Below, in pieces: positions 1-8,533 of a stretch of DNA of 64,000 bases. The notes beneath the pieces are model-generated. The model was not told the origin of the DNA. It made no database searches and was given only the letters and a program-made list of their open reading frames with translations. The stretch lies in the NCBI GenBank assembly GCA_002749065.1, contig PDTX01000015.1, forward strand, positions 16,974-80,973. The letters run 5' to 3'. How positions within the stretch are numbered: the first letter of the stretch is position 1; each line of letters begins with the position of its first letter. The DNA comes from Bacteroidia bacterium. Its GTDB lineage: Bacteria; Bacteroidota; Bacteroidia; Bacteroidales; CAJPTX01. The position numbers and the translations under genes are program-made.

Positions 1-253
1 CCGTGCGGTTGGTCATGCTCAGGGTGGCCAGGAGGCCGAATACCCCCAGCACGTGGTCGGCGTGCAGGTGGGTGAGGAAGATGGCCGATATGCGCTCGAG
101 GGGCAGGCCGTAGCGGGCGAGCTGGAGCTGGGTTCCCTCGCCGCAGTCCACGAGGTACAGCCACCGGCCATGGAGCAGCGCATGGGCCGAAGGGCACCTC
201 TCGGCGATGGGGCGGGCGCTGCCGCTACCCAGGATGGTCAGCTCGAAGGACAC
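1..253 (-). CDS. rnz: Ribonuclease Z, N-terminal part (cut by window edge)
   Basis: The minus strand reads SFELTILGSGSARP, then YLVDCGEGTQLQLARYG and FLTHLHADHVLG. This is the start of the metallo-beta-lactamase fold of RNase Z (ElaC), including the HxHxDH zinc motif. The family is a zinc-dependent endonuclease that matures tRNA 3' ends. No ATG is in frame near the start, so I chose the GTG directly before SFELT. The ORF track misses the gene because it is short and open at the edge. It lies 34 bp downstream of the XRE regulator and follows a STAS-domain gene, a pairing I recall from other Bacteroidales. Only about 84 residues are present, so the C-terminal histidines cannot be checked. Confidence 0.88.
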   Translation of the reverse strand, partial: MSFELTILGSGSARPIAERCPSAHALLHGRWLYLVDCGEGTQLQLARYGLPLERISAIFLTHLHADHVLGVFGLLATLSMTNRT

Positions 254-287
254 GCCGCGGCACGAACATTGGGAAGCATACCGCCCG

Positions 288-722
288 CTAGAGGTCGCCG
301 TAAATCAGCGCATCCTGCACCAGCTTGGCGAAATGGTTCCAGGTGTTGGTCTCGTCCACTATCTGCGACTTGCAGTAGCGGCGGTATAGCTCGTCGCTGA
401 CCATCGGCATGAGCAGGAGGTCGTCGTTGTCCATCAGCAGGGCGATCTCCTCGCGGGAGACCCCCCGGACTTCCTCTATGCCACGCTCGCGCAGCACCTG
501 CGCGCACTTCTTGGCTAGCTCCTGCTGCACCCCCTGGCGGTCGTACACGATGTGTAGCCCCAGCGCGTCGAGCACCTTCTCCAGGTTCGTGGTCACCATG
601 CCCGACGAGCCACGCTCGAAGATGGAGAGCTGCGAGGGGGCTATTCCGGTCCGCTCCGCCAGCTGATACTGCTTCAAACCGAGCCTACGGCGCTGGTCTG
701 CAACGATTTCGCTTATTTTCAT
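288..722 (-). CDS. XRE-family helix-turn-helix protein
   Basis: This is a 144-residue protein. Residues 1-60 form a Cro/C1-type HTH (MKISEIVADQRRRLGLKQ, then QYQLAERTGIAPSQLSIFERG), similar to HipB-type or antitoxin regulators. The remaining 80 residues are acidic and helical and I do not recognise them. The ORF track starts 71 codons earlier, but that extension is Arg/Pro/Gly-rich, overlaps the STAS gene on the same strand in another frame, and is a shadow; the Met at MKISEI is the natural start. The gene sits between the STAS gene and rnz, which are usually adjacent. No toxin partner is visible next to it. Its target is unknown. Confidence 0.8.
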   Translation of the reverse strand: MKISEIVADQRRRLGLKQYQLAERTGIAPSQLSIFERGSSGMVTTNLEKVLDALGLHIVYDRQGVQQELAKKCAQVLRERGIEEVRGVSREEIALLMDNDDLLLMPMVSDELYRRYCKSQIVDETNTWNHFAKLVQDALIYGDL

Positions 723-796
723 ACCAACAGAATTAGATAAGTTACGGTGCGCGGCCGGTGGGCTGGCGTGCTGGGGGACGGGGGCTCCCGCCCGCG

Positions 797-1141
797 CTAT
801 CCGCCAAACGCGCTCTCTATCTCTTGCTGGCTGCAGGCCACAGCCAGCACGCTGTCCAGGTGGGAAATGGCGATGAGGCTCTCGACCATGGGGCTCAGGC
901 CCGTGAGCACCAGGCGGCCCCCGGCGTCGCGGCACTGCCTATGGCCCACGAGGATGGCCCCCAGGCCGGACGAATCGCAGCTCTTGCAGGCCGAGAGGTC
1001 CAGCAGCACCCTGTGCGACATGGTGCCGGAAAGAAGCACAAACTCCGCCTTCAGCGCCGAGGCTATCGCCACATCCAGGCGCGGTACATTCACACGTAGC
1101 AGGGTGTAGCGCTCAAGACGCTCCAAGGTAAAATTCTCCAT
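797..1141 (-). CDS. STAS-domain protein, anti-sigma-factor antagonist type
   Basis: The 114-residue protein is a single STAS domain. It has the family pattern of a beta strand (RYTLLRVNVPRLD), then VLLDLSACKSCDSSGLGAIL, where the serine of DSSGLG aligns with the serine phosphorylated in SpoIIAA/RsbV proteins. A second conserved part is GGRLVLTGLSPMVESLI. In studied systems such proteins release an anti-sigma factor when unphosphorylated. No partner kinase or phosphatase is in this window, so its partner and output are unknown. It is upstream of the XRE gene and rnz on the same strand. Confidence 0.85.
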   Translation of the reverse strand: MENFTLERLERYTLLRVNVPRLDVAIASALKAEFVLLSGTMSHRVLLDLSACKSCDSSGLGAILVGHRQCRDAGGRLVLTGLSPMVESLIAISHLDSVLAVACSQQEIESAFGG

Positions 1142-1284
1142 TCGTTGACCGCAGCTCGCGGCAATTTAAGGGGTCCCCATCAGGCCCGGGTACACGACAG
1201 TGACACACGCAGGGCTGGCAGATGCGGCGATGTCCCACAGCATGCTACCAGCCCCACGTTGCTACTCAGCTAGGACGAGCAGAG
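1142..1284. other. Intergenic gap upstream of STAS gene and downstream of rpsA
   Basis: No ORF or RNA gene is supported here. The STAS gene and rpsA are both on the minus strand, so this gap must hold the rpsA 3' end and the STAS promoter. I see no clear U-tract terminator and no good TAnnTTTG element. Confidence 0.4.
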
Positions 1285-3177
1285 CTACTCCGTCGCCCCC
1301 TTATCGCCCGACTTCTCATTCTCCTCCTGCACCATGCTCTCGCGGAGCTTGGCCAGGTCGGAAATATCGCCCAGCGTCGTACGCTCCTGGCTCGAGTTGA
1401 TGCGACGCACCACGCTCTTGGCCTGCTCCGTGCTGCTCTTCTGCTGGGCCTGCTCAACGCGCGCCCCCTCGCGGCGGATGTCCTCATGGATGCGGCTGTG
1501 CGACACGATGATGCGGCGGTTCTTCTTGTTGAACTCTATCACCTTGAACTCCAGCTTCTCATCCTGCTTCACGCTCGTCCCGTTCTCCTTCACCAGGTGC
1601 TTGGGCGTCGCGAAGCCCTCCACGCCGTAGGGCAGCGCAATCACTGCGCCCTTGTCGAAGATCTCCATCACCGTGCCCTCATGCACGGAGCCCACCGTGA
1701 AGATCGACTCGAACACGTCCCAGGGGTTCTCCTCCAGCTGCTTGTGGCCCAGGCTCAGGCGGCGGTTGTCCTTGTCCAGGTCCAGCACCACCACGTCGAT
1801 CATCTCGCCCACCTTGGTGAACTCGGCCGGGTGCTTGATCTTCTTGGTCCAGCTCAGGTCGGAGATGTGGATCAGGCCGTCTATCCCCTCCTCTATCTCC
1901 ACGAAGATGCCGAAGCCCGTGAAGTTGCGCACCTTGGCCGGGTGCTTCGAGCCCAGCGGGTAGCGGTTCTCAATGCCCTCCCACGGGTCCGGCTTGAGCT
2001 GCTTCATGCCCAGCGACATCTTCCGCGTCTCGCGGTCGAGCGTCAGAATCTGCGCGTCCACCTCATCGCCCACCTTCAGGAACTCCTGCGCGCTGCGCAG
2101 GTGCTGGCTCCACGACATCTCCGACACGTGGATGAGGCCCTCCACCCCGGGGTACACCTCCACGAACGCGCCGTAGTCCGCCAGGACCACCACGCGGCCC
2201 TTGACGATGTCGCCCACCTTCATCTCCTCGCTGAGCGAATCCCACGGGTGCGGGGTCAGCTGCTTAATACCCAGGGCGATACGCTTCTTGGCATCGTCGA
2301 AATCCAGGATGACCACATTGAGCTTCTGGTCCAGGTCCACCACCTCGGAGGGGTGGTTCACCCGGCCCCACGACAGGTCCGTGATGTGCACCAGGCCATC
2401 CACGCCGCCCAGGTCCACGAACACGCCGTAGGAGGTGATGTTCTTCACCGTGCCCTCCAGCACCTGGCCCTTCTCCAGCTTCGAGATGATCTCCTTGCGC
2501 TGGGCCTCCAGCTCGGCCTCGATCAGCGCCTTGTGCGACACCACCACGTTCCGGTACTCCTGGTTGATCTTCACCACCTTGAACTCCATGGTCTTCTGCA
2601 CGTACATGTCGTAGTCGCGAATCGGGCGCACATCGATCTGCGAGCCCGGCAGGAAGGCCTCGATGCCGAAGACATCCACAATCATGCCGCCCTTGGTGCG
2701 GCACTTGATGAAGCCCTTGATGATCTCATCGTTGCTAAAGGCCTCATTGACGCGGTCCCACGCCTTGAGCACCCGCGCCTTGCGGTGCGAGAGGCAGAGC
2801 TGGCCCGCCTTGTCCTCCTGGCTCTCCACGTAGACCTCCACCTTGTCGCCCACCGCGAGGTTGGGGTTGTAGCGGAACTCGCTCACGCTAATCACCCCCT
2901 CGGACTTGAAGCCCAGGTCTATCACCACCTCGCGCTTGGTCACCAGGCGCACCGTGCCCTCCACCACCTCATCGTCACCGATGTTGGAGAGGGTCTGCGC
3001 GTACTTCTCTGTATACTGCATCGACTCCGACTCGGAGTAGAAGCTATCGCTCTCCAGCTGCTCCCAGTCCATCGAGGGGTCGCCGCACTCCTCGGTGGTG
3101 GCACCCTGCGCCTTGGTCTCCACCTCAGCGGGCTGCGGCTCCTGGCCGGGCTGGGGCTCCATCTGCTCACTCAACAT
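1285..3177 (-). CDS. rpsA: 30S ribosomal protein S1
   Basis: The 630-residue protein has an acidic N-terminal extension of about 65 residues and then six S1 (OB-fold RNA-binding) repeats at roughly 70-140, 155-225, 242-310, 328-397, 415-485 and 500-565. Repeats 3 to 5 carry the classic pattern seen in SYGVFVDLGGVDGLVHITDLSW. S1 binds mRNA on the small ribosomal subunit and helps initiation; in Bacteroidota, where Shine-Dalgarno sites are weak, it is expected to matter more (family knowledge). The C-terminus is a charged tail ending GDKGATE. A TATATTCG -7 element lies 57 bp upstream. A 675-residue plus-strand ORF over the same bases is a GC shadow. Confidence 0.97.
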   Translation of the reverse strand: MLSEQMEPQPGQEPQPAEVETKAQGATTEECGDPSMDWEQLESDSFYSESESMQYTEKYAQTLSNIGDDEVVEGTVRLVTKREVVIDLGFKSEGVISVSEFRYNPNLAVGDKVEVYVESQEDKAGQLCLSHRKARVLKAWDRVNEAFSNDEIIKGFIKCRTKGGMIVDVFGIEAFLPGSQIDVRPIRDYDMYVQKTMEFKVVKINQEYRNVVVSHKALIEAELEAQRKEIISKLEKGQVLEGTVKNITSYGVFVDLGGVDGLVHITDLSWGRVNHPSEVVDLDQKLNVVILDFDDAKKRIALGIKQLTPHPWDSLSEEMKVGDIVKGRVVVLADYGAFVEVYPGVEGLIHVSEMSWSQHLRSAQEFLKVGDEVDAQILTLDRETRKMSLGMKQLKPDPWEGIENRYPLGSKHPAKVRNFTGFGIFVEIEEGIDGLIHISDLSWTKKIKHPAEFTKVGEMIDVVVLDLDKDNRRLSLGHKQLEENPWDVFESIFTVGSVHEGTVMEIFDKGAVIALPYGVEGFATPKHLVKENGTSVKQDEKLEFKVIEFNKKNRRIIVSHSRIHEDIRREGARVEQAQQKSSTEQAKSVVRRINSSQERTTLGDISDLAKLRESMVQEENEKSGDKGATE

Positions 3178-3233
3178 ATCAATTACTCTAAAACGATTAA
3201 TAAATTAGACATTATACTGCGACACTCGCAGCG

Positions 3234-3241
3234 CGAATATA
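3234..3241 (-). promoter_or_regulatory. Probable rpsA -7 promoter element
   Basis: The minus strand reads TATATTCG, a one-base variant of the Bacteroidota -7 consensus TAnnTTTG, 57 bp before the rpsA start codon. Confidence 0.5.
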
Positions 3242-3424
3242 GCCATTAATCGTGTACCCGGCGCGTAGAAAAGGGATAATTAACGATTTTCGCGCCGCTG
3301 GCCCTCCGCCCGACACGGAAAACGGGTCTGCGTCCCCATCGTGTCGGAGTCGCAAACCCGCCTGTAGTAATCGTAGAGCGGGCACCTCTCGCTCGTCGCG
3401 CCCGCCTATCACCTAAGCTATCTC

Positions 3425-3745
3425 TTATTCCTCACTCGAATAGTAATCCCCCTCGTCGCGGGGCTCCACCTCGCCCTTTTGCTCCACGATGAAGTGGATG
3501 GCCTCGGCCAGCCCCTCGCTGAACTTCACGAAGTCCTCCCGGTAGAGGAATATCTTGTGCTTCTCGTAGGAAGCCTCCTCGCCCGGGCGGCGCTTGCTCT
3601 CGGTGATCGTAATGTAGTAGTCATCATTACGAGTCGCCTTCACGTCAAAAAAGTACGTCCGCTTCCCTGCTCTCACCGCAGTTGAATGCACATCGTTCCT
3701 ATCGTCACGGCTATCCGTGTATCCCAAACTTTCTCTTCCTTCCAT
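3425..3745 (-). CDS. PUR-alpha-like nucleic-acid-binding protein (DUF3276)
   Basis: The 106-residue protein matches the DUF3276/PUR-domain family of Bacteroidota. It has a core of the kind RTYFFDVKATRNDDYYITITESK, followed by KHKIFLYREDFVKFSEGLAEAI and an acidic tail ending DYYSSEE. PUR domains bind single-stranded DNA or RNA through a whirly-like beta sheet (family knowledge); the cellular role in these bacteria is not settled. It is upstream of rpsA on the same strand but separated by 247 bp, and has its own TACCTTTG promoter 38 bp upstream, so it is probably an independent unit. Confidence 0.87.
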   Translation of the reverse strand: MEGRESLGYTDSRDDRNDVHSTAVRAGKRTYFFDVKATRNDDYYITITESKRRPGEEASYEKHKIFLYREDFVKFSEGLAEAIHFIVEQKGEVEPRDEGDYYSSEE

Positions 3746-3783
3746 AACCTTATATCTTCTACCTTAGTGCGAAAACTACCCGA

Positions 3784-3791
3784 CAAAGGTA
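3784..3791 (-). promoter_or_regulatory. -7 promoter element of the DUF3276 gene
   Basis: The minus strand reads TACCTTTG, a perfect Bacteroidota -7 match 38 bp upstream of the start codon. Confidence 0.65.
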
Positions 3792-3826
3792 CAACATTCC
3801 GCGGAATTAATCCATACCGGCGCGGA

Positions 3827-4336
3827 TTATTTTCCGTGCCTAGGCAGGCGCAAGAGCTCGAGCCCCACGGGCTTACCCCCGGCGAGCTCCAGCCGCACCG
3901 CCGTGCGCAGCGTATGGAAGCCTTCGCGGCCGTAGGCCCCGGGGTTGATGTGCAGCAGGCCGAGGAGCTCGTCGTGCAGCACCTTGAGGATGTGCGAATG
4001 GCCGGCGATGAAGAGGTCGGGGCGCAGCTCGAGCAGCCGCCGCCGTACGCCCGGGGCGTAGCGGCCGGGGTAGCCCCCGATGTGGCGCATGTAGACCCGC
4101 AGCCCGGCCAGGGTGAAGTCCTGCTCCTGGGGGACCTCCCGCCGCATGGCCGCGTCGTCGATGTTGCCCCACACCGCGCGCACGGGGCGGAAGGCCCGCA
4201 TGCGGTCCAGCACCTCCAGGCTACCGATGTCGCCGGCGTGCCACAGCTCGGCGCAATCGGCGAAGAAGGCCTCGACCTCCTCGTCCCAGTGGGAGTGGGT
4301 GTCGCTGACGATGCCGACGCGGACTAGTCCAGCCAT
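3827..4336 (-). CDS. YfcE/MJ0936-type metallophosphoesterase
   Basis: The 169-residue protein has the calcineurin-like phosphoesterase motifs in order: GIVSDTHSHWDE (D-x-H), HAGDIGS (GD), WGNIDDAA (GN[HD]), and FIAGHSHILKV (GHxH), followed by NPGAYG. That is the YfcE/MJ0936 subfamily of small, two-metal phosphodiesterases. The physiological substrate is unknown. The annotated start (MAGLVRVGIVSD) overlaps the end of kdsB by 13 bp, so the two are translationally coupled in one unit; the 74-codon extension in the ORF track is inside kdsB in another frame and is rejected. Confidence 0.9.
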   Translation of the reverse strand: MAGLVRVGIVSDTHSHWDEEVEAFFADCAELWHAGDIGSLEVLDRMRAFRPVRAVWGNIDDAAMRREVPQEQDFTLAGLRVYMRHIGGYPGRYAPGVRRRLLELRPDLFIAGHSHILKVLHDELLGLLHINPGAYGREGFHTLRTAVRLELAGGKPVGLELLRLPRHGK

Positions 4337-5091
4337 CGTCCCTCGGCCAGCTCTCTGGCCCGGGCCAGGTCGGCGGGTGTGTCCACGCTCAGCCCCTCGT
4401 CCTCCACCTGCACGGCCCGCATGCGGTATCCATTCTCGAGCCAGCGGAGCTGCTCCAGCCCCTCCAGCTGCTCGAGCGGGGTGGGCGAAAGGCGCGACAC
4501 CTCCTGCAGGACGTTGGCCCGGAAGGCGTACACCCCGATGTGCTTGTAGCGGGGGCAATCGGGCAGCAGGGCCTCGTTCTGTGCGTAGGGGATGGCGCTC
4601 CGGCTGAAGAGGAGGGCATCCCCCTCCTGGTCGAGGACCACCTTGGGCCAGCTGGGGTTCTGCACGTCCTCGCCCTGGCCGAAGGGGCGGACGAGGGTGG
4701 CGATGCGCACCCGCTCGTCGTCGAACTCCAGGACCAGGCGGCGGAGGTTGTCGCCGTCGAGGAAGGGCTCGTCGCCCTGCACGTTGACCACCAGCTCGGG
4801 CGATACGCCCACCTGCCGCAGATGCACCAGCGCCTCGGCCACGCGGTCCGTGCCGCTCCGGTGGGCCTGGCTGGTCAGCACGGCGCGCCCGCCGAAGGCC
4901 TCCACGGCCGTCACAATCCGCTCATCGTCCGTGGCCACTATCGCGTAGCCCAGCGCGGCGACTGCCCGCCGGTATACCCACTCCACCATGGGGTGCCCAC
5001 CGATGAGCTCGAGGGGCTTGCCCGGCAGCCGGGTACTCGCGTACCGGGCCGGGATTACCCCCACCACCCTGATGTCCATCTCGCGCACCAT
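4324..5091 (-). CDS. kdsB: 3-deoxy-manno-octulosonate cytidylyltransferase (CMP-KDO synthetase)
   Basis: The 255-residue protein starts with the nucleotidyl-transferase signature IPARYASTRLPGKPLELIGGHPM and continues with YAIVATDDERI, VVNVQGDEPFLD and the KHIGVYAFR block, all diagnostic of KdsB. It activates KDO with CTP for inner-core lipopolysaccharide assembly in the cytoplasm. Length matches the family (about 250). Start: the first Met (MVREMDIRVV) is used; the second Met four codons later is equally possible. The phosphoesterase overlaps its stop codon. A TACCTTCG element lies 50 bp upstream. Confidence 0.96.
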   Translation of the reverse strand: MVREMDIRVVGVIPARYASTRLPGKPLELIGGHPMVEWVYRRAVAALGYAIVATDDERIVTAVEAFGGRAVLTSQAHRSGTDRVAEALVHLRQVGVSPELVVNVQGDEPFLDGDNLRRLVLEFDDERVRIATLVRPFGQGEDVQNPSWPKVVLDQEGDALLFSRSAIPYAQNEALLPDCPRYKHIGVYAFRANVLQEVSRLSPTPLEQLEGLEQLRWLENGYRMRAVQVEDEGLSVDTPADLARARELAEGRWLD

Positions 5092-5141
5092 AAGCTTTTA
5101 CCTCCTTATAATCTAGTCCATTACCCGCTACACAAGCTCCG

Positions 5142-5149
5142 CGAAGGTA
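5142..5149 (-). promoter_or_regulatory. Probable kdsB -7 promoter element
   Basis: The minus strand reads TACCTTCG, one base off TAnnTTTG, 50 bp upstream of kdsB in the gap after the DUF4301 gene. Confidence 0.5.
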
Positions 5150-5229
5150 GCGCAAATTGCCCATCCGGCAAGCCCGTCGGCGCGGGGTCTAAGCGGGTCA
5201 TCCCCGGCCCACGGAACGCTCCTGCGGGC

Positions 5230-6744
5230 CTATCGGTGCTCCGCGCGCAGGAGGTCGGCTATCTCCTTGACGGGCGTGAAGGTGGAGGGGGGGACCTCCA
5301 CGAAGAGGCTAATCCAGTCGGCCTGGGCCCCGTTCCACAGCCCGGGTAGCTCCTGCGCCAGGATCTCGTCGTGGCCGATGGTCTTGCGGGCGATGAAGCC
5401 CGTGGCGGGGTCCACGTGGCGCTGGAGGTCGAAGCGCTCGCCGTGCCGGTTGCGCAGCCCGCAGACGATTTCCACCGGGTTGAAGTACTCGGCCTGCCGG
5501 AGCATGCGCTGCACCTCGGGGCGGGTGGTGTCCATCTGGGAGGTCTCCACGATTTGGAGGGATTGCTCCCCGCTGGCATGCCGCACCCAGAAGGGGCCGC
5601 CCCCCGGCTCGCCCTGGTTCCTGACCATGCCGCAGACGCGGAGGGGCCGATTGAGCATACGCCTGAGGTAGTCGGCCCGCTCCGGCCCCAGCTCGCGGGC
5701 GGGGGCATCCGTCAGCCGGGCTGCGGGGCGTAGCTGCAGCTCCCGCACGGCGTGGGTCAGGAGGTCGAATACGCGCTCCGGCGCGGGCTTGGTGTCCAGG
5801 ATGTCGAGCAGGTCGAAAATCTCCCGCTGGGTCTTGAGGAGCAGGCCGCCCAGGGCCCGGGAGTAGGCCACGGTGTCGCCCTTGAGGTGGTCGGGGGCGA
5901 CGTTGTCGATGTTCTTGATGAAGACCATCTCGCTCTCCATCGCGCCGAGGTTCTGGAGGAGCGCGCCGTGCCCGGCCGGGCGGAAGACGAGCCGCCCGTC
6001 GGCATCGCGGTAGGGCGAGCCATCGGGCCGGGCGGCGATGGTGTCGGTGGAGGCCGCCTGCTGGCTGAAGTCGAGCTGGTACCTGACCCCGTGGCGCTGC
6101 TCATACGCCGGGAGGACGGCCTGGGCGTGGCGGCGGATGTCGGCCTCGTGCTGGGGCGATACGGTGAAGTGCACGCTGACGGTGCCGTCGGCCTGACGGG
6201 CGTAGAGCGCGCCCTCCACGAGGTGCTCCTCCACGGGGGTGCGGACGCTCCCATCCTCGAGCCGGTGGAAGGGTATCAGGGCCTTGGGCATGGCGGCCAG
6301 GCGGAGGCCATCGTCGCCGATCAGGGCGCGGACTATGGGCGCGTAGTCCCCCTTCGCCTCCAGCTCGACGACCTGCTGGCCGCGCCGCGCGAGGTGGGCC
6401 TCCACCACGGGGGCGAAGGGGTAGCTGGCCAATGGCGCGCCGAGGGGATGCTCCGCGCCGGGCTGCTCGAGGTAGGCGTGGAGCTTCTTGAAGAGGCGGG
6501 TGGCCGCGCCCGAGGCCGGGACGAACTTGCAGCGGCTCTTCCGGCTGGCATCGTAGGTCTGCTGCAGCGCGTGCAGCTCGGCGGGGGCGAGGCGGATAAT
6601 CCCCCGGCCTAGGGTGGCTGGGGCCTCGAGCTGCAGACGGGGGAAACCGGTGCGGAAATGCTCTAGCTGGGCCTGGACCAGGGACGGGGTGAGGCCGTGG
6701 TCCTCCATCTGCTGAATATCCTGGGGGGAGAATGGGTATGCCAT
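5230..6744 (-). CDS. DUF4301 family protein
   Basis: The 504-residue protein resembles the DUF4301 family of Bacteroidota. Visible landmarks are the N-terminal FSPQDIQQMEDHGL, the KFVPASGAATRLFKKL block (glycine-rich, nucleotide-sugar-transferase-like), HFTVSPQHE, FRPAGHGALLQNL and IKNIDNV. The arrangement resembles a sugar-nucleotidyltransferase-type fold (inference), but no reaction is known to me. There is no signal peptide, so it is cytoplasmic. It lies 138 bp upstream of kdsB on the same strand; a link to surface polysaccharide or LPS precursor metabolism is possible but rests only on that neighbour. Confidence 0.88.
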   Translation of the reverse strand: MAYPFSPQDIQQMEDHGLTPSLVQAQLEHFRTGFPRLQLEAPATLGRGIIRLAPAELHALQQTYDASRKSRCKFVPASGAATRLFKKLHAYLEQPGAEHPLGAPLASYPFAPVVEAHLARRGQQVVELEAKGDYAPIVRALIGDDGLRLAAMPKALIPFHRLEDGSVRTPVEEHLVEGALYARQADGTVSVHFTVSPQHEADIRRHAQAVLPAYEQRHGVRYQLDFSQQAASTDTIAARPDGSPYRDADGRLVFRPAGHGALLQNLGAMESEMVFIKNIDNVAPDHLKGDTVAYSRALGGLLLKTQREIFDLLDILDTKPAPERVFDLLTHAVRELQLRPAARLTDAPARELGPERADYLRRMLNRPLRVCGMVRNQGEPGGGPFWVRHASGEQSLQIVETSQMDTTRPEVQRMLRQAEYFNPVEIVCGLRNRHGERFDLQRHVDPATGFIARKTIGHDEILAQELPGLWNGAQADWISLFVEVPPSTFTPVKEIADLLRAEHR

Positions 6745-7031
6745 ACGGGTACATTTTTTTGGGGGCCGATTCGCGGGGTGAAGTTACGGAAAAAACGGTT
6801 TATGAGGGCGGTGAGGGGGGCGGAATGGGAGAGGATGCGCTGCCCGCAGCCAGCGCAACGGGGGCAAAAAACTTGCTCTTCGTCCGCTTTCCCCTATATT
6901 TGCCCCCCGCTAGAGGACCGGCGGAGGGTAGCTCTCCGCCGACCCGCCCGGACCGCGCCGCACGGGGAGAGTCCCCACCAATCCCGCCGTGGCGCACGGG
7001 TCACCAGCCGCTAACCAAACACCGCAATGAC
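6745..7031. other. Divergent intergenic region with symporter promoter and leader
   Basis: This 287-bp stretch separates the divergent DUF4301 gene and the symporter. A promoter for the symporter is seen near 6895, giving a GC-rich 5' leader of about 125 nt. I see no convincing riboswitch or RNA gene in the leader. Confidence 0.4.
6873..6902 (+). promoter_or_regulatory. Promoter of the sodium:solute symporter gene
   Basis: TTG at 6873-6875 and TATATTTG at 6895-6902 are spaced by 19 bp, as in the Bacteroidota -33/-7 promoter. Transcription would begin about 125 bp before the start codon. Confidence 0.6.
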
Positions 7032-8525
7032 ATGAACGCTACGCTCGGCGCCATCCTCCTGATTGGCTACTTCGGGGTGCTCTTCCTCATCGCCCGGCTC
7101 ACGGGGCGGGGGGCGAGCAACGCGACCTTCTTCCGGGGCAACCGCACCGCCCCCTGGTGGGCCATCGCCTTCGGCATGATCGGCACCTCCCTCTCGGGCA
7201 TCACCATGATCAGCGTGCCGGGCTGGGTGCAGACCACCGGCATGGGCTACATGCAGATGGTGCTGGGCTACGTGGTGGGCTACTACATCATCGCCTACGT
7301 CCTGCTGCCGGTGTACTACCGTCTCCGCCTGCCCAGCATCTACTCCTACCTGGCCGACCGCTTCGGGCGCGTGAGCTACGTCACGGGCGCCGGGTTCTTC
7401 ATCGTGAACCGCACCATCATCGCCTCCCTACGCCTCTTCGTGGTGGCCTCCGTGCTGCACGCGCTGGTGTTCTCGGCCTGGGGCGTGCCCTTCTGGGCCA
7501 GCGTGCTCATCTCCCTGGCCCTCATCTGGGTGTACACGCACCGCGCCGGCATACAGACCATCATCTGGACCGACAGCTTCCAGACGCTGGTGATGTTCCT
7601 CACGGTCATCATCTCGCTGGTGTACGTCTGCGGCGCGCTGGACCTCGGCCTGCTCGATGCCGTCGCGGCCATCGGCGAGCACGAGGGCTCCCGGATTCTC
7701 TTCCTGGACGACTGGAAAAGCCCGCAGTTCTTCCCCAAGCAGCTCCTGACCGGGGCCTTCATCCCGGTGGTGATGACGGGGCTGGACCAGGACATGATGC
7801 AGAAGAACCTGGCCTGCCGCACCCTCCGCGACGCGCAGAAGAACATGGTGACCTACGGCTACGGCTTCATCCCCATCAACCTGCTGCTGCTCTCGCTGGG
7901 CGTGCTGCTGGTGATGCTGGCCGGGCGGCTGGGCCTAGACCCCCTGCCCGCGGCCGACAAGCTCTACCCCACCCTGGCCACGGGGGGCCTCCTCCCCCCC
8001 ATCGTGGGCATACTCTTCACCCTGGGCGTCATCGCCGCGGCCTACTCCTCGGCCGACTCCGCGCTCACCGCGCTGACCACCTCCGTGACGCTCGACATCC
8101 TCCAGATGCCCCACGGGCAGGAGGCCCGCGTCAGGCGCGTCCGCCTGGTGGTGCACGCCGCGATGTCCGCGGTCATGGTCCTAATCATACTGGGCTTCAG
8201 GGCGCTGGACAGCGGCTCGATCATCGGCACGCTCTTCACCTCGGTGAGCTACCTCTACGGCCCGCTGCTGGGCATCTACGCCTTCGGCCTCTTCACGCAC
8301 TGCCGGACGCGCGAGTGGGCCGTGCCGCTGGTCGCCATCGCCTCACCGGTCGCCTGCTGGCTCCTCCGCGGCTGGCTCCTGAGCGCCTACGGCTACAGCC
8401 TGGGCTACGAGGTGCTGATGCTCAACGGGGGCCTGACCTTCGCGCTGCTGTGGCTCCTGCGGGGCGAGGGGCGCTTCGAGGACAACCGCCTGCAGCGACG
8501 GGCCGCGGAGGAGCAAACGCGGTAG
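7032..8525 (+). CDS. Sodium:solute symporter (SSS family)
   Basis: The 497-residue integral membrane protein has about 13 hydrophobic segments and the family pattern GMIGTSLSGITMISVPGW, YYRLRLPSIYSYLADRFG, TGLDQDMMQKNLACRTLRDAQKN and AYSSADSALTALTTS. SSS proteins couple Na+ entry to uptake of sugars, amino acids, sialic acid or other small solutes; the substrate cannot be told from sequence. The ORF track starts 100 codons early in GC-rich leader; the Met at MNATLGAILLIGY is the true start because it leads straight into the first membrane helix. The DUF4421 gene follows 8 bp later, so the two are probably co-transcribed. Confidence 0.94.
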   Translation: MNATLGAILLIGYFGVLFLIARLTGRGASNATFFRGNRTAPWWAIAFGMIGTSLSGITMISVPGWVQTTGMGYMQMVLGYVVGYYIIAYVLLPVYYRLRLPSIYSYLADRFGRVSYVTGAGFFIVNRTIIASLRLFVVASVLHALVFSAWGVPFWASVLISLALIWVYTHRAGIQTIIWTDSFQTLVMFLTVIISLVYVCGALDLGLLDAVAAIGEHEGSRILFLDDWKSPQFFPKQLLTGAFIPVVMTGLDQDMMQKNLACRTLRDAQKNMVTYGYGFIPINLLLLSLGVLLVMLAGRLGLDPLPAADKLYPTLATGGLLPPIVGILFTLGVIAAAYSSADSALTALTTSVTLDILQMPHGQEARVRRVRLVVHAAMSAVMVLIILGFRALDSGSIIGTLFTSVSYLYGPLLGIYAFGLFTHCRTREWAVPLVAIASPVACWLLRGWLLSAYGYSLGYEVLMLNGGLTFALLWLLRGEGRFEDNRLQRRAAEEQTR

Positions 8526-8533
8526 CTGGAGGC

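Noticed and set aside
288-935. Long form of the XRE protein with a 71-residue N-terminal extension
   Set aside because: The extension overlaps the STAS gene in another frame and is Arg/Pro/Gly-rich; the HTH starts right at the internal Met.
288-1141. Toxin-antitoxin pair formed by the XRE gene and a neighbour
   Set aside because: The neighbours are a STAS protein and RNase Z; neither is a toxin family.
1222-3249. 675-residue plus-strand ORF opposite rpsA
   Set aside because: It is a GC-driven shadow, rich in Leu/His/Val with no family pattern; the minus-strand frame is clearly ribosomal protein S1.
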